From Adiantum capillus-veneris (taxonomy: Eukaryota; Streptophyta; Polypodiopsida; Polypodiales; Pteridaceae): a DNA stretch of 64,000 nucleotides. Positions 24,717-37,076 of this stretch are shown in pieces. The position numbers were made by a program, and so were the translations under genes. The DNA lies in the NCBI GenBank assembly GCA_014529385.2, contig CM043957.1, forward strand, positions 71,507,003 through 71,571,002, read 5' to 3'. Within the stretch, counting starts at the first letter, position 1. The number at the start of each line of letters is the position of its first letter. The notes beneath the pieces are model-generated. The model was not told the origin of the DNA, searched no databases, and saw nothing but the letters and a program-made list of their open reading frames with translations.

Positions 24717-25097
24717 CATTTTCCACTTTGCATGGCATCTGTGAGCCTGTGAGCCATGAGTGAGGGGGGTAGGTACATGCAACCCATGTTGAGTGTAACA
24801 TTGGTGGCGTCCGACTTACTTCTATTGCATTGTTTATCGTAGTTGGAGGATCAACAGACATAGTTGGAGTGTCAACGGACATCAAAGCTACAGTCAGGCT
24901 TGTGAAAACCGCCACTAGAGTACCTTCATCACTGGTGATAGAGGGAGAATGTTGGCTGGGCTTACGAAACCTGTCGCTGCTTTGTGAGAGCAGCTCAAAG
25001 TTGTTGTTGCTATGGTAATATGATCAATCCCACGCATGTTTTCGTGTAACTCTGCTTCCATGATGTGAAAAAGACCAAAAGGATGCACAATGTGCTT
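24717..25097. other. No gene seen
   Basis: Short frames without recognisable similarity. Confidence 0.5.
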
Positions 25098-25154
25098 AAT
25101 TGAAGCTTACCTGATTTTTGATCAGGTAAGCTTCAATTGAAGCTTACCTGATTA
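25098..25154. repeat. Chained perfect hairpins
   Basis: 18-bp arms AATTGAAGCTTACCTGAT (25098-25115) and ATCAGGTAAGCTTCAATT (25121-25138) flank a 5-base loop. A third copy of the left arm follows directly at 25137-25153, so the second arm can pair with either neighbour; AAGCTTCAATTGAAGCTT at the join is itself palindromic. Confidence 0.95.
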
Positions 25155-25904
25155 TTGATTAGTGATCAGGGCTTGATAACAAGCTAGTTTTAAGCTTAAT
25201 GTATGCCAAATGCGGCTCTAAAGGGCAAAAAGTTGTTTTGATGATGCTAAAAAAAGACTATGATCAAAGTAATCACAAATGAGAGTTTATGGACTAGAAT
25301 TGCAGTGCACGAAGAGTCCTACATGTCTGTCTTTACGGCTCGTCAATTGGAGCTACAATGAGGGAGTTAGGACAGCTTGAAGTTTGAGAAGCTTGTAGAT
25401 CTATACCGGATTGGGCAACTACAGATGAAGGGTCAGGGCTTAAGCGAGTTCATGGACTTGAAGTGTTCATCATATGGTGCATGTCGGTCTTTTCAGATTG
25501 ACAATCCAGGTTCTGTTTGCCACTTTTATCGAGGGCTAGTTTTGTGTTGCGATGGTCGCCTCAATCAGTGTGCAGTCTGGGAGTTTTTGGCTTCAACCAC
25601 GTTCTAGAATATAGTGCACTTCATAGAGTAATAAGTGCTCAAGGAGCATCTTGTGCCGAATGTCATCTCTTGCAGTGCATTGATAATCGGGTATGCTCAG
25701 TTGGTAATAATTCAGCTCGGCACTGGATCCGGGCCAAACGTGGTGTTTGGACGATGATTTGGCCAATAAGTATGCCTAATATGGTGTTTTAGCTCTAAGG
25801 TCATGGAAGTAAACTCGGTTACTTTTGTACCTAAATTTACTTTCACCCATTGTAAGACATTTCCAAGGCAAAAACTCAAGGATGACATCTACATTCCAAC
25901 AAAA
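25155..25904. other. No gene seen
   Basis: Two short open stretches (25377-25607 and 25517-25792) show no similarity I recognise. Confidence 0.45.
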
Positions 25905-25985
25905 GGGACAAGCGGACGAAGTGGTTAAGAAACATGGCTCTCATCTCCGAGATTGTGGGTTCGATTCTCCAAGGTGGGAGAAGAA
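25905..25985 (+). repeat. tRNA-like segment, probable SINE head
   Basis: AGCGGACGAAGTGGTTAAG (near 25911) resembles an A box of Ser/Leu-type tRNAs, and GTGGGTTCGATTCTCC (25955-25970) is a good B box. The spacing fits an internal RNA polymerase III promoter. The tRNA fold itself is not complete, so a SINE head or tRNA relic is more likely than a working tRNA gene. The G-run begins directly after it. Confidence 0.55.
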
Positions 25986-25986
25986 A

Positions 25987-26059
<73 letters not shown>
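25986..26059. repeat. Poly(G) run, 74 bases
   Basis: Uninterrupted G. It could form G-quadruplexes; exact length is unlikely to be reliable in any sequencing read. Confidence 0.95.
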
Positions 26060-26060
<1 letters not shown>

Positions 26061-26182
26061 TAAACTCGAAGACGCGAGTTTAAATTTATCTCTAGTCGAA
26101 TTTTCCAAGGATCTATGATGCTCAACCATCCCACTGTAGATCCCATCCCCTCTCATGCTCGTGTAGATATAGGTGAGCCCCG

Positions 26183-26220
<38 letters not shown>
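26183..26220. repeat. Poly(C) run, 38 bases
   Basis: Uninterrupted C, 123 bp after the poly(G) run. The two runs are complementary and could pair as a long G-C hairpin. Confidence 0.95.
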
Positions 26221-26221
<1 letters not shown>

Positions 26222-26692
26222 CCTCCCTCCCCCAAATGGACTTCAAGGAAGAAGCTACTTTATGAAGGCTTCTAGGTTATTTTTTGTCTCTAGAAGATTT
26301 TCCAGGTGTGAAAACATGAAAGCTCAAAAAAAGCAATTTCCATCATCATGAGTACGCCTTATAGCGCCATATGTCTCTCCCAACTTCTCTATTTTTGTCT
26401 TATTTTCTTTTTGAAAGCAAAAAATCAAAATGTTTTCACTTTTCTTTAAGTTCAAATTCCAGTATGTATTAAACTAATAAATAAGCATGCTCAAGCCTTG
26501 ATATTAAAAAGAAATAAATAATTTACGAGTTTCAATTTGTTTGATCAAAGAGGCTATTTTGAATTTATTTATTTATTTATTTATAGTGCATTTTGCATTT
26601 TATTCTTGGATCATTGCATTTCGATCCATGTTACTTGCATGTGCAGTCAACTACGCTATTTTCTTCTTTTGTGTTGACCCAGCCCACCTCTC
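26221..26692. other. No gene seen
   Basis: AT-rich with an ATTT repeat at 26565-26584. Confidence 0.5.
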
Positions 26693-26827
26693 TCTCTCTC
26701 TCTCTCTTCTCCCACCATTACAGAGCTTATCTTGTTCCCATAGTCCTCATCAACAAGAGATGAGAGAAAAAGCTTCTCCTTTTTGCTTTTTGCAAGTTCC
26801 ACCCTTGCGCATTGGTCGCTTTTGTTT

Positions 26828-26860
<33 letters not shown>

Positions 26861-26862
26861 AT
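26693..26862. repeat. (TC)n at 26693-26707 and (GC)n(AC)n at 26830-26861
   Basis: Two short simple repeats; the second starts with a GCGCGC block before AC repeats. Confidence 0.9.
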
Positions 26863-27504
26863 GGGCATGCAGATTGAAAGTCCCTCCTGAACCCCTCCCA
26901 GCATACTCAAGCGCCTCCTCAAAAGCATAGTAAGTGGTGCACATTGCCCTTGCTAGTGGTTTTTCCTACTTCACCAAGTACATCTTCACCCTACTATTCT
27001 CCATAGTTATCAGTGCACATCGCCATGCACTCCTCCCAAAATTCAGAAAGGCTGAAGCAATGCCTACTCTAAATTAGCAGACGTGACGTGAAACCTAACT
27101 TTGTAGCAGGGATGCAGACCCTTAATCTGTCCTTGTGTGTGCCACACTACTGGCCTCGACTATCCTTTGCTTTTCACTATAGCGTGGGTTGTGGAGAAGG
27201 CGCCTCTGACTAGAGACTTGGTCCACTCGTCACCCCTATTGGCTTCCCTCATCATCCACACAACATGTGCTTGTGACCTGCTCCCTACTCACCTCCACCT
27301 ACACCAAGACCAATTGTGTGAGCCCCCACTCTCTTCAAGTTGGTTGCTACTACCAAGCCCATCGTTTCTACCCAATTCCATTTCCTCTCCAAACGTGTTG
27401 TTCATCAGAATTTGCCGCCCGAAGCTGAGGGCGTTTTACACCTGTGATGCCCTTGTTTATGCTACCAAAGGTGGTTTATTATCTCCTATTTCTTGTTCTA
27501 CTGC
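26863..27504. other. No gene seen
   Basis: The 123-codon frame at 27137-27508 has low-complexity composition and no recognised similarity. Confidence 0.45.
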
Positions 27505-28737
<1,233 letters not shown>

Positions 28738-28742
28738 TTCTC

Positions 28743-28841
<99 letters not shown>

Positions 28842-28873
28842 CACACACACACTCTCACACACACACACACATA
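28738..28873. repeat. (TC)n(AC)n compound microsatellite, interrupted
   Basis: TC 28738-28814 with one G, then AC with TCTC interruptions to 28873. Confidence 0.97.
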
Positions 28874-29000
28874 CACTGAAAGGACAAGAGTAATGCCATG
28901 TGCTAGTCTCTACCCAACCATGCTATCTTATAGACTCCCCCTAGCATACACACTATCCAGCCATGCTGGTGGCCTTGCCCATAGGACCTGTGTCCTTACA
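28874..29000 (-). repeat. Putative LTR start of a chromodomain gypsy element
   Basis: On the minus strand a purine tract (CCAAGGGGGGGTAA, about 29001-29014) is followed by TGTAAGGACACAGG, a plausible LTR start. The rest of the LTR runs into the microsatellites. Confidence 0.5.
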
Positions 29001-29246
29001 TTACCCCCCCTTGGAGAATCATTTTCATCCTTGAAAACGAACGTAGAAAAATGTTTCCTAAGTACAGAGACATTCTCCCATGAAGAACCTTCTTCATGTC
29101 TATCTAGCCATTTTACCAACACTTGTCGTTTGACATGATGTCTGGTGCAAAGCTCATGAGAATCCAAAATCTTTTTGGGTTCATGAGAAATGCTTGGCGG
29201 TTTGATAAGGTCAACTAACACACCTGTATCAATGATATTATTTGTG
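29001..29246 (-). pseudogene. Chromovirus (gypsy) pol C-terminus with chromodomain
   Basis: The minus frame reads KILDSHELCTRHHVKRQVLV then KWLDRHEEGSSWENVSVLRK and FVFKDEN, the typical end of plant chromoviral integrases with a C-terminal chromodomain, which in active elements steers insertion to marked chromatin. Only the last about 80 residues remain; the upstream part is cut off at 29247 by an LTR of the E1/E2 family. Confidence 0.8.
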
Positions 29247-30087
29247 TGTGGGTTGTCAAGCCTCACTCTTATGTTATTGAAGGCACAGCGAGAATCGAGA
29301 ACATAATTGTCAATCCATGGGACAAAGCTGACTCAATTGGTGCATGGAGGCTACAAGAGGGTGTCAATCTCTTGGAACAACAGACAACTTGCATCTATCT
29401 CATTACAGCATCAAACGACATCCGAATGCTATAAAACTTCTAGGACAAGTATATAAGACCTAAGCACACATACTTATAGTCTCAAATCTTACTTTCAATG
29501 AGTGGCAAAAAATGCAACTATTAACAATAGTGAGATTTTGACCTGGTCATTTTTTTACCCCGAATGCACCTAAATACTTAGCAATGATGCCCCGATACCA
29601 CGCCTATACTTACTTTGTGATTTTCTAGCTTAAATTCCTACTTATGATGAAATCTAGGCGAGGGTCGATGATGTCAAATGCTACCATTTACCGTGATATG
29701 CTTATGTCAATGCGTAGAGCTCTTACCTGTGGTTGCAACACAACAGACGACACTACAAGGTGACAACCAACAAGGAAGATAGAAGCAAGAGAAAGAGAGA
29801 GGAAAGCGTCGTAAGCTCACACTGTTAATTCATTATCCAAAACTTAGTAAAAACTTTACAAAGTTGGCTTTTATACCTTATCCAAGGTTTCTTAGGTCAA
29901 AAACTAATCAACTAGGAGCTCTAATCAAGAATTAACCGATACAATCTGGAAGCTTATAGCTCTGGCTCATAGAATACAATATTTACTCGTCAAATAGGAG
30001 TTATAATATTCCCATTTTATCAAAAGAATAAGTGTTTTTACAATGAAGCTCCCAAAAAATGTTACATGGGTTAGCTTGTTGCTAACA
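29247..30087 (-). repeat. E6: inverted LTR of the E1/E2 family, 841 bp
   Basis: Reverse complement starts TGTTAGCAACAAGC and ends GACAACCCACA. It aligns along its whole length with the E2 3' LTR (46959-47875), including TATAAAAGCCAA (complement of 29864-29875), GCAACCACAG/GTAAGAGCTC (5' splice-site-like, near 29722-29735) and the GTGTGCTTAGGTCTTATA block. Divergence from the E2 LTR is clearly large. Confidence 0.88.
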
Positions 30088-30257
30088 TTCTCCCCTTCTT
30101 GATTGTGTTGTCCCTTGACACAGTTTCATGGAATGAAGTAACCTTCAGGTTGACAATTGTCGAGGCGGCCTTTAAGTGCTTGAAGAGATTTTTGCTATGG
30201 GTTGCACCGTTCTTTGTCAGAGACTTGCAAAAACTAAGTAGTAACACTATTCTTTAG
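30088..30257 (-). pseudogene. E6: inverted aORF 3' end and polypurine tract
   Basis: On the minus strand AAGAAGGGGAGAA precedes the LTR. Upstream, CAACCTGAAGGTTACTTC matches the aORF terminus of E2; the encoded end QPEGYFIP-stop pairs with QPEDYFSP-stop there. Homology continues to about 30257, where the plus-strand E2 primer-site region starts. Confidence 0.8.
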
Positions 30258-30268
30258 TGCATCCCACA
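30258..30268 (+). repeat. E2 5' LTR stub
   Basis: TGCATCCCACA is identical to the last 11 bases of the 3' LTR (47865-47875) and lies just before the primer site. The rest of the 5' LTR is gone; an inverted fragment abuts it. Confidence 0.7.
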
Positions 30269-30270
30269 TT

Positions 30271-30288
30271 TGGCGTCGTTGTCGGGGA
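30271..30288 (+). promoter_or_regulatory. E2 primer binding site (tRNA-Asp type)
   Basis: TGGCGTCGTTGTCGGGGA differs by two transitions from TGGCGCCGTTGCCGGGGA, the site complementary to the tRNA-Asp 3' end used by many plant gypsy elements. It primes minus-strand DNA synthesis. Confidence 0.8.
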
Positions 30289-30958
30289 TCGAAGAGACCT
30301 AAACTAGGGAAAAACGCGAGCGTCTTGTGTAAAGGTCCTTTAACTTCCTCTAGGTTCGCCTAGAGTTCAAAACTCTCTTTTAGAAATCGCATAGCTTAAG
30401 ATTGTCGTCTTTTGCTGTGTAGAGGTAGCTTGGAAGTAATCGTAGTTGCTGAGTACCTTTAGGACTGTAGGATTGTAGATTTAGATTAGGATTTGGAGAA
30501 TAATTGGTAAACGAGACAAGTCTTAAGATCAAGACTCTGAAAAACATAAAAAAACACAAGAAAACAAGTGTTTGTGGGCACGTTCCACAACCCCATTGCA
30601 TGAGAAACTAGGAGAAGGGTAAGTAGTGGATTTCATAGCATTGCTCTTTCTGAAAGAATCAAGTGTGAGTTGTTATGTAAAGCTGCAGAATTTCAGGTCT
30701 ACGGCTAGAAATAGCACGAAAAGACTCGAATTCACTCAATCCAACTGGGGAATAAGCCTAAGAGTTGTCTGAACCAGTGGGTAAGCTCAAGGACACTTCG
30801 AGGTAAAACTTTCAAGAAGTAGACCAAAACTCAGATTGTTTACTTTTTCTTGACATTTTAGGCCAAATTAAGTTTTGACTTGATTTATAGGCTTAAAAAA
30901 CATCATAAAAAGACTGTCTTTGAGAAAATTGCAAAAAAGTGCTCATTTCGAGCCTCAA
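30289..30958 (+). other. E2 leader, proximal part
   Basis: Non-coding; no gene seen. Probably the start of the 5' untranslated leader. Confidence 0.55.
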
Positions 30959-31839
30959 GTTAATAATCACGATTATTAACTTTTTGCTCTAAATTAGCCA
31001 AGACTCATATCATTGACTCATTGCATGTGTACAAACAACTTTTGTAAAGGCCCAAGAGATTCAGATCACTATACTGGCAAAAACTGGGTGAAAACTAAAA
31101 TTTCTACTAACTTTTTGAACCTTGAGTGTGAATTGAGGAAAATTTTATCCAAACTTGTTGAAACTTGATTCATAGGCTTATATTGATGTGATAAACATGT
31201 GTATATGCTCAGTTGACCAAAAACTTGCAAAATTTTGGCAAAAGTAAATAATCGCGATTATTTACATCTGCCCTGTTTTTGAACTTTTTTGACCAAGTTG
31301 GCATACCACTAGCTTTACCATGTTATAATAAGCCCACAAACCAAATTTGGTAAGATTTGGATCACTGGAGTGAAAACTGTGACAAAAATTGCAAAGTTAG
31401 TCTGCAGACAGATAATTGATGACCATTTGACCAAAAATTGTCCAAACTTGATGAAATTGGCTAGTGACCTTAACATAAAGTGCTTAATAGATCTGTGTCT
31501 AAGTTGGGACAAAAACTTGCAAGAAATTGTCAGAGTAAATAATTGCGATTATTTACATCTGCTTCAAAACTTGGTGATTTTGCAAATTTGAGTATACCAC
31601 AAGGTCAAGCGCATCAAGTAGACCCCACAAAGCAATTTTGGTGAGATTTGGACCACAAAAGTGAGACTTAAGCCAGATTCTCGAAATCAGAGTCTGCAGA
31701 CACGGAACAGTGGGTAAACTTGATCAAATTTTGTCCAAACTTGTTGAAACTTGCCCAAGGGCTTTAAAAAGTTGTATACTTGTCAAACCAATCCAAAAAG
31801 TGCAAAAAGTGACAAAACTAAATAATCGCGATTATTTAC
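30959..31839. repeat. E2 leader array: four palindromes with ~285-bp period
   Basis: Copies of TAAATAATCGCGATTATTTA start (with one flanking base or two) at 30959, 31244, 31535 and 31818; spacings 285, 291, 283. The 31244 copy is perfect over 22 bp, the others have at most one mismatched pair. The DNA between them repeats too: an AAGCCCACAAACCAAATTTG-like phrase recurs once per unit. Confidence 0.93.
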
Positions 31840-32231
31840 TTCTGTTATCCAGAGATTTCAATTTTGACTTTTGGACTTATACAGTGTTAGACCATCATAA
31901 TATAAGGCCACAGGGAAATTTTGGGTTCAATCGGATCAAAATTGGTGCAGATACAGGTTGCAGATTAGACCTTTGATTTTGCTAAGCTAAATTTGAAAGT
32001 CAAAATTTTGACTTCCATAGCACGAATTGAAGTGAAATACAGAGACCAATCACTGCAGTTCTCAAGAGCTCTACTGTCCTTATAGAAAAATAGCTAATTT
32101 GATTAATTTTGTACAGGAATCAGGTTGCAGACGAAGAATCAGTGGCTTGACAGAAAGTTGCAATGGAATCAAGTAGAAATTGACGACAAATCAGTCTAAG
32201 TGAGTACTCTATCCAAGGTTCATAAGTCTAT
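31840..32231 (+). other. E2 leader, distal part before gag
   Basis: Non-coding. It contains a GTGAGTAC donor-like site at 32199 and ends at the gag ATG (32232). Confidence 0.45.
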
Positions 32232-32936
32232 ATGAACCTTAGATCCCGTCGTGTATTAGGAAATAAAAGCCTATTCGGAGAAAAGACCAGTAGAGTATCC
32301 ACTGAAGAAAGCGTAAATCAAGGCAACTCCTTGCACACAATTCCTGAAGAAGTCTCAGACACTTTTTCAGATTCAACATCCGAAATGTCTTCTTACTCGA
32401 CTCACTCGAAAACCGGAAGGACTATGCGCTATAAGCATATACTCTCTTTTTACAAGACTAATCGTCATGGAGCCCAGGTTTACTTGGATCCTAACGAAGA
32501 ATATGCTATTCGCATCGATGATCATGGTATTGAGTTCGAAGAAGAGGTTAGGGCAAACAAACAAGGAAAAATGTACATGGATCAAAACGGAACTCAATAT
32601 GTACAAGTCGAAAATTCTGATGTGGTAGACAAATGGGGATTAGAAGTAAACACTATAATTCCAAGTATGTCAGCAAAAGAAGGACCACCAACTTTGGAAT
32701 TCGAGGGATACGATTAAGTAGACTTGAAGCCTTTGAAACGGCTTAGTACAAATAATCCTAGGATCGGAGTCTATTGTTGGGAAGATAGAAACATAAAAGA
32801 TCTTTTGTGGACTTCGCATGCTAGACTAGGACAATTAACGGCCATGAGATCATCTATCTTCAAAATCAAAGATAAGGGATCTGTGGATGTACCAACTTCC
32901 TTTTTAGGGATTGTTATAACAACAATTTTGTTATGA
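32232..32936 (+). pseudogene. E2 gag N-terminal region
   Basis: Starts MNLRSRRVLG and continues 161 codons to a TAA/TAG pair at 32715-32720, then 70 more codons in the same frame. It holds a Ser/Thr-rich stretch and an acidic segment (YAIRIDDHGIEFEEEV) but no domain I know. The start is chosen as the first ATG of the long gag frame after the leader. It lies upstream of the recognisable capsid-like domain. Confidence 0.65.
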
Positions 32937-35198
32937 TGACTCCTGAGGAGGTAGAACAAACCAAATACCAGGGGTATTCCATACGGGATTGGATATTGGG
33001 TCAAGGACCAGAAACTACTCCAAGAGAAGAACATCGTGAGAGATCATCTGAGAGTAATGTGAAGAAACCTGAAACCACCTCATCACGTAGAAAAACGGGT
33101 GACACTAAGGCCAGTCCAGGGCTACATGAGTCACTACTTCCGACAGATTGGTTTGAAGGACTCGGAACAGGACCAACTCCCAGAAGACCTGGAGTCGAAC
33201 CAAATAGACCTGTCAGACCAGCTGATTTTCAAAAATGGGTCAGAAAATACAGTGGATCAGGGGATCCATATGACCACTTAGCAAGTTTCAAGCAAGTGCT
33301 AAGAGCAGAGCGTATATTCGATTTTCATACTCAATTCGAGGGGTTTGGAATGACGTTAGAAGGAAAATCTTTGACATGGTTCCAAAACATTCCACCAAGG
33401 TCAATCATGGATTTGAATACATTAGCTCAAGGGATTTTTAGCTACTTGTTCTAAAACGAGGATCAAACATAATATGGTAGCTCAAATCTACAGCTTTAAA
33501 CAGAAACATGGTGAGTCTGTTAGGGATTGTGCAACTCGAATATAACAATACATTTCCAGATTCCCAGAGATGGAGATACCTGCAGAGGAGCGACTTGTAT
33601 CATTCTTTCTGGAGGGACTACTAAACAAAGAACTTCATGCTATACTATATAGTAAAAAGCATACAACCCTAGAGGCGTGTGTGCGTGATGCTATCGACCT
33701 AGGAGACAATCGTGAGATCTTTAATGAAGAGGATGCCCCTAAGGATAACCAAAGTGAGAAGACTGCATCCACAAAACCAGCACAAGTGGGAACAGCTGCT
33801 GCGGCACCACTCTCAGCCATAGAAGATATGCTAAAAAGGATGAATGACATGATGAACAATATGCAAAAAGCACCTATGAGAGGACCAAGACAGGGGATAT
33901 CCCCACAAGGACAACCAATTAGGCCACAAAAATGGTGTGCAATCGAGGATAAATGGACCAACCATGAGACCCACGAGTGCTACTTCAGACCAAAGTATGA
34001 TGGGAATGTTCAGTACGTGCCCATGAGGCCCCAAGGACAACCCATGTACAAATATCAGCCTAATATGGCTCAAGTTCAAAGACCACCAATGAAAATGGAG
34101 AGGCCTCAACCTATATTGGGACAACAACCTCCTTACCCAGGACATAATGTGGTGCCTGTAAAGTACATGCACTCAGAAGCAGTCATAGATGAACAAGCAT
34201 TAGTGCATGTTACAACCTATGGAGAGCCTACTCCATCTACAGTAATGGTAGAGGGAGATTGGTATAGCCCACATCCACCACCAATGGAGGAAACCATGAC
34301 TTATGCTCCACCAGAGCTCGCACCAATGTATTATGTAGCTAATCAAGGTGTCAAACCTCCCATGGGAAGACCCATGATGAAGCCTAGAACAAGAAACTGT
34401 CATAATTGTGGTGATGATGACCATTGGAAGAACGAATGTCCAGAGCCTGACAAAAACCTCAAACCAATTGAAGCCTATTGCATACAATGTTGCAAAAAGG
34501 GAGGACACTTTCTGAAAGATTGTCCTAAGAATCATTTGAACAAGGGAAAAACTGTAGTCAACGTAATCCAAGTGATGCCTAGTAGCTCATCAGAAAGGGA
34601 ACCGATTGTTCCAATCAAAGTAATCGCTAGAGCCCAGGTAAAGAAAAAGAAACACAATTCCTCTGATGATTTAGAGAACACAAAAGTTTCTTCTCAAAGA
34701 ATCAAAAGGAGCAGAAGCAAAAGATATGAGATGAGAAAACAAAAACAACGGGTTGAAAACGAAGAGAAAGCAAAAATTCTAGCCCATGACAAGCTAAAAG
34801 AAACTGGCAGTGAATTCAAGGAAACAACCACGAAATCTGGAGGATCCATTCTGGTTGATAAAAATTTTGAGCCTATCAATGCCGCCTTGGAAGCCTACCA
34901 AGCAGGACTTAAAGCAGGCCAAAACATGGAAAATAAATGGAAAAACTATCCATCTCCAGACATGGAACCAGCTAAGCTAGAAGCTTATCAAAATTTGGTA
35001 AGAATCACGCAGGAAATGCTAGATAAACAAAAACCCAAGCTTGAAAGTATTGCAAAATCGAAAGAGCTTGCGGTAGAAGAAATGAAAGTAAAATCCAATG
35101 TGGTGGCAGAACCCCACCTTGAAACAAATGAACCAGAGCTCATAGTGCCGGACAGTGAAGATTCCTTAAACGGAATTCCATTCTTAGAGGAAGACTAG
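32933..35198 (+). pseudogene. E2 gag: capsid-like domain and two zinc knuckles
   Basis: Forms the particle that packages the RNA. The retrotransposon gag domain is read in two frames: KYSGSGDPYDHLASFKQVLR, LTWFQNIPPRSI, a frameshift and stops near 33454-33545, then EERLVSFFLEGLLNKEL and HTTLEACVRDAI. A proline/methionine-rich linker follows (about 33870-34380). Two CCHC knuckles are present: CHNCGDDDHWKNEC (34398-34439) and CIQCCKKGGHFLKDC (about 34480-34524). A basic stretch (34580-34800) precedes the stop at 35196. Except for the frameshift the 542-codon frame from 33570 is intact. Confidence 0.88.
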
Positions 35199-35279
35199 CC
35201 AGGACACTTATGAAAAAAGGTAAGGGAGATCAATGATGGGAGCCTAACTCTAAAGTTTGCTCCTATAGAGGAAGTCTGG

Positions 35280-36539
35280 TTGGATAACCTACAATCTGAT
35301 ATGAACATGGATTTACAATCCTTGTACGGGGATTGCGGATCGGAGGCTTCAGGAATATCTAAACCAATGACATTAAAAACATTACCCTCTTACTTGGGAG
35401 ATAACAAACATGAGTCTATCATTTGCAAGACCACTCAAGTAAAAAGAGCCAAACAGACCCTAGAAGTAGACAACATTCATTCAATCATGTCTACACCTAT
35501 CCAATGCACTCTTACTCTGGGAGAACTGTTGAAACTCAGGCCATACTTATGGAATGATTTACAGAAAACCCTAGAGAAGGTGGGTATAACGGGGTTAATC
35601 TCTAAGAATCTGGGAAACTCAAAAAATGAAATGGAAAACAAAGAGATTCAATCAGTTCCTATGAACAAGGTCGGAGAATATTATGAAGGGGAAGAAGGAA
35701 ACACCACCCTCCCAGTGAAATATAATGACATTGAAACCATGGCAATACTGGATAGTGGAGCGGGCATAGCCATAGCCACTAAAGCAGTATGGGAATCCTG
35801 GGGACAGCCAGCCATTAGACAAACGTGAATGAAATTGCAGTTGGCTGATGGACACATTGAAAGACCACTAGGGCTACTAGAGAAAGTGATAGTCAACTCC
35901 TGTGGAATTGAATATCAACACACTTTTGCCATAGTAGATTTTGGGAAAAAACTCAACTATGAAATCATATTGGGAAGACCTTTCATGCGACAAGTACAGC
36001 TTATCCAAGATTGGGGAAACGACTATCTGTACTTGAAGCAGGTGGGATCTATAATAAGAGTCAATCTAAAAGACCACACCTATAGAGATGTCTTGAAACC
36101 ACCCATCCAAGAGTTTGATTCAGTCTCTTCGGCTAAAAGTAAACTTCCATCTTGGCTAAACAAAGACACCCCTATTTGGATGTGCGGAGCTTCAGAAAAT
36201 GGAAGCTTGAGACGAGAGGAATGTATCTTAGAAAGGGACTGTACAGACGAAGCCTACATACCAGAACCCTTTCCAGAACATTTATTTGAACCATTCGAGT
36301 GGACTCAAATTTTAGCGACAATGGATGTATGCGTGAATACGTCTATACCTACTCAATTTTGCAATGAGGATGGCTACGACATAATTCCCATCCAAATGAT
36401 GTCAGTCCTTAACATTGAAAACAAGGATGAGGAAACAAAGGACTTGATGAAAGCTCAACAAGTCTTTTCTGACCTCTATTACGATGCAGCTGATGAGTTG
36501 GATGAACACTCAGCTACCTCAGAAGATTCGGGATCCTAA
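35280..36539 (+). pseudogene. E2 retropepsin and downstream linker
   Basis: Aspartic protease. The active site ILDSGAGIAIA is intact (Asp codon at 35751). LQLADGHIERPLGLLE and YEIILGRPFMRQ complete the fold. A TGA at 35826, probably from CGA, splits it into 182- and 236-codon parts in the same frame. The rest (36050-36539) is the linker with WMCGASENGSLRREECILER, also seen in E1. Confidence 0.85.
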
Positions 36540-37076
36540 AAAGAACATACAAGGGCTCAATTACTCTTAAGGGGAAGGGAGGAAAAGTTTTTTTACTTTC
36601 CAAACCAGAAATCAAGAAGACAAAAATGGTATAGAAGAAAGAGAGATACTAAAATTGTGAAAGCACGACCTATGCCATCAGTATCCAGTAAAACACAATT
36701 CATGATGCAGATAGATACCAATGATTGTGTTAAGGACAAAATAACTGGCAGATATCCTTCAAATGGAGACTCAAAAATGTCTCAGACATCGAGAAAAATA
36801 AGGAAGGGTACTCACGAAGAACATCAAGATAAAAAACCACTCATGACCAGAGTCGAGCGGAAAAAGAAATATCAAGAGTTGAAAAAAGCTCTAAAGGAGA
36901 TATACACCATCGAAATGGAAACCACGTAAGAGGATGGTAAGGATGTAATGCATGTTCCATACCATTACAAAAAGTATACTCTCCAAGATTAAAAAATCAT
37001 AATCGAACAACCTGTTAGGGAACTACAGAAACAAGGCGAGTCTTACGAAGGACCTGAAAACGCTAAAAGGGTTGAC
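36540..37076 (+). pseudogene. E2 protease-RT spacer
   Basis: Same frame as the protease and RT but with stops at 36537 and 36927. Lysine-rich (RVERKKKYQELKKALKEIY near 36855). No catalytic motif. Confidence 0.55.

Noticed and set aside
25905-25985. Functional tRNA gene
   Set aside because: A and B boxes are present but acceptor and anticodon stems do not close convincingly, so it is listed as a SINE head or relic.
25825-26351. Glycine- and proline-run proteins
   Set aside because: Translations of the poly(G) and poly(C) runs.
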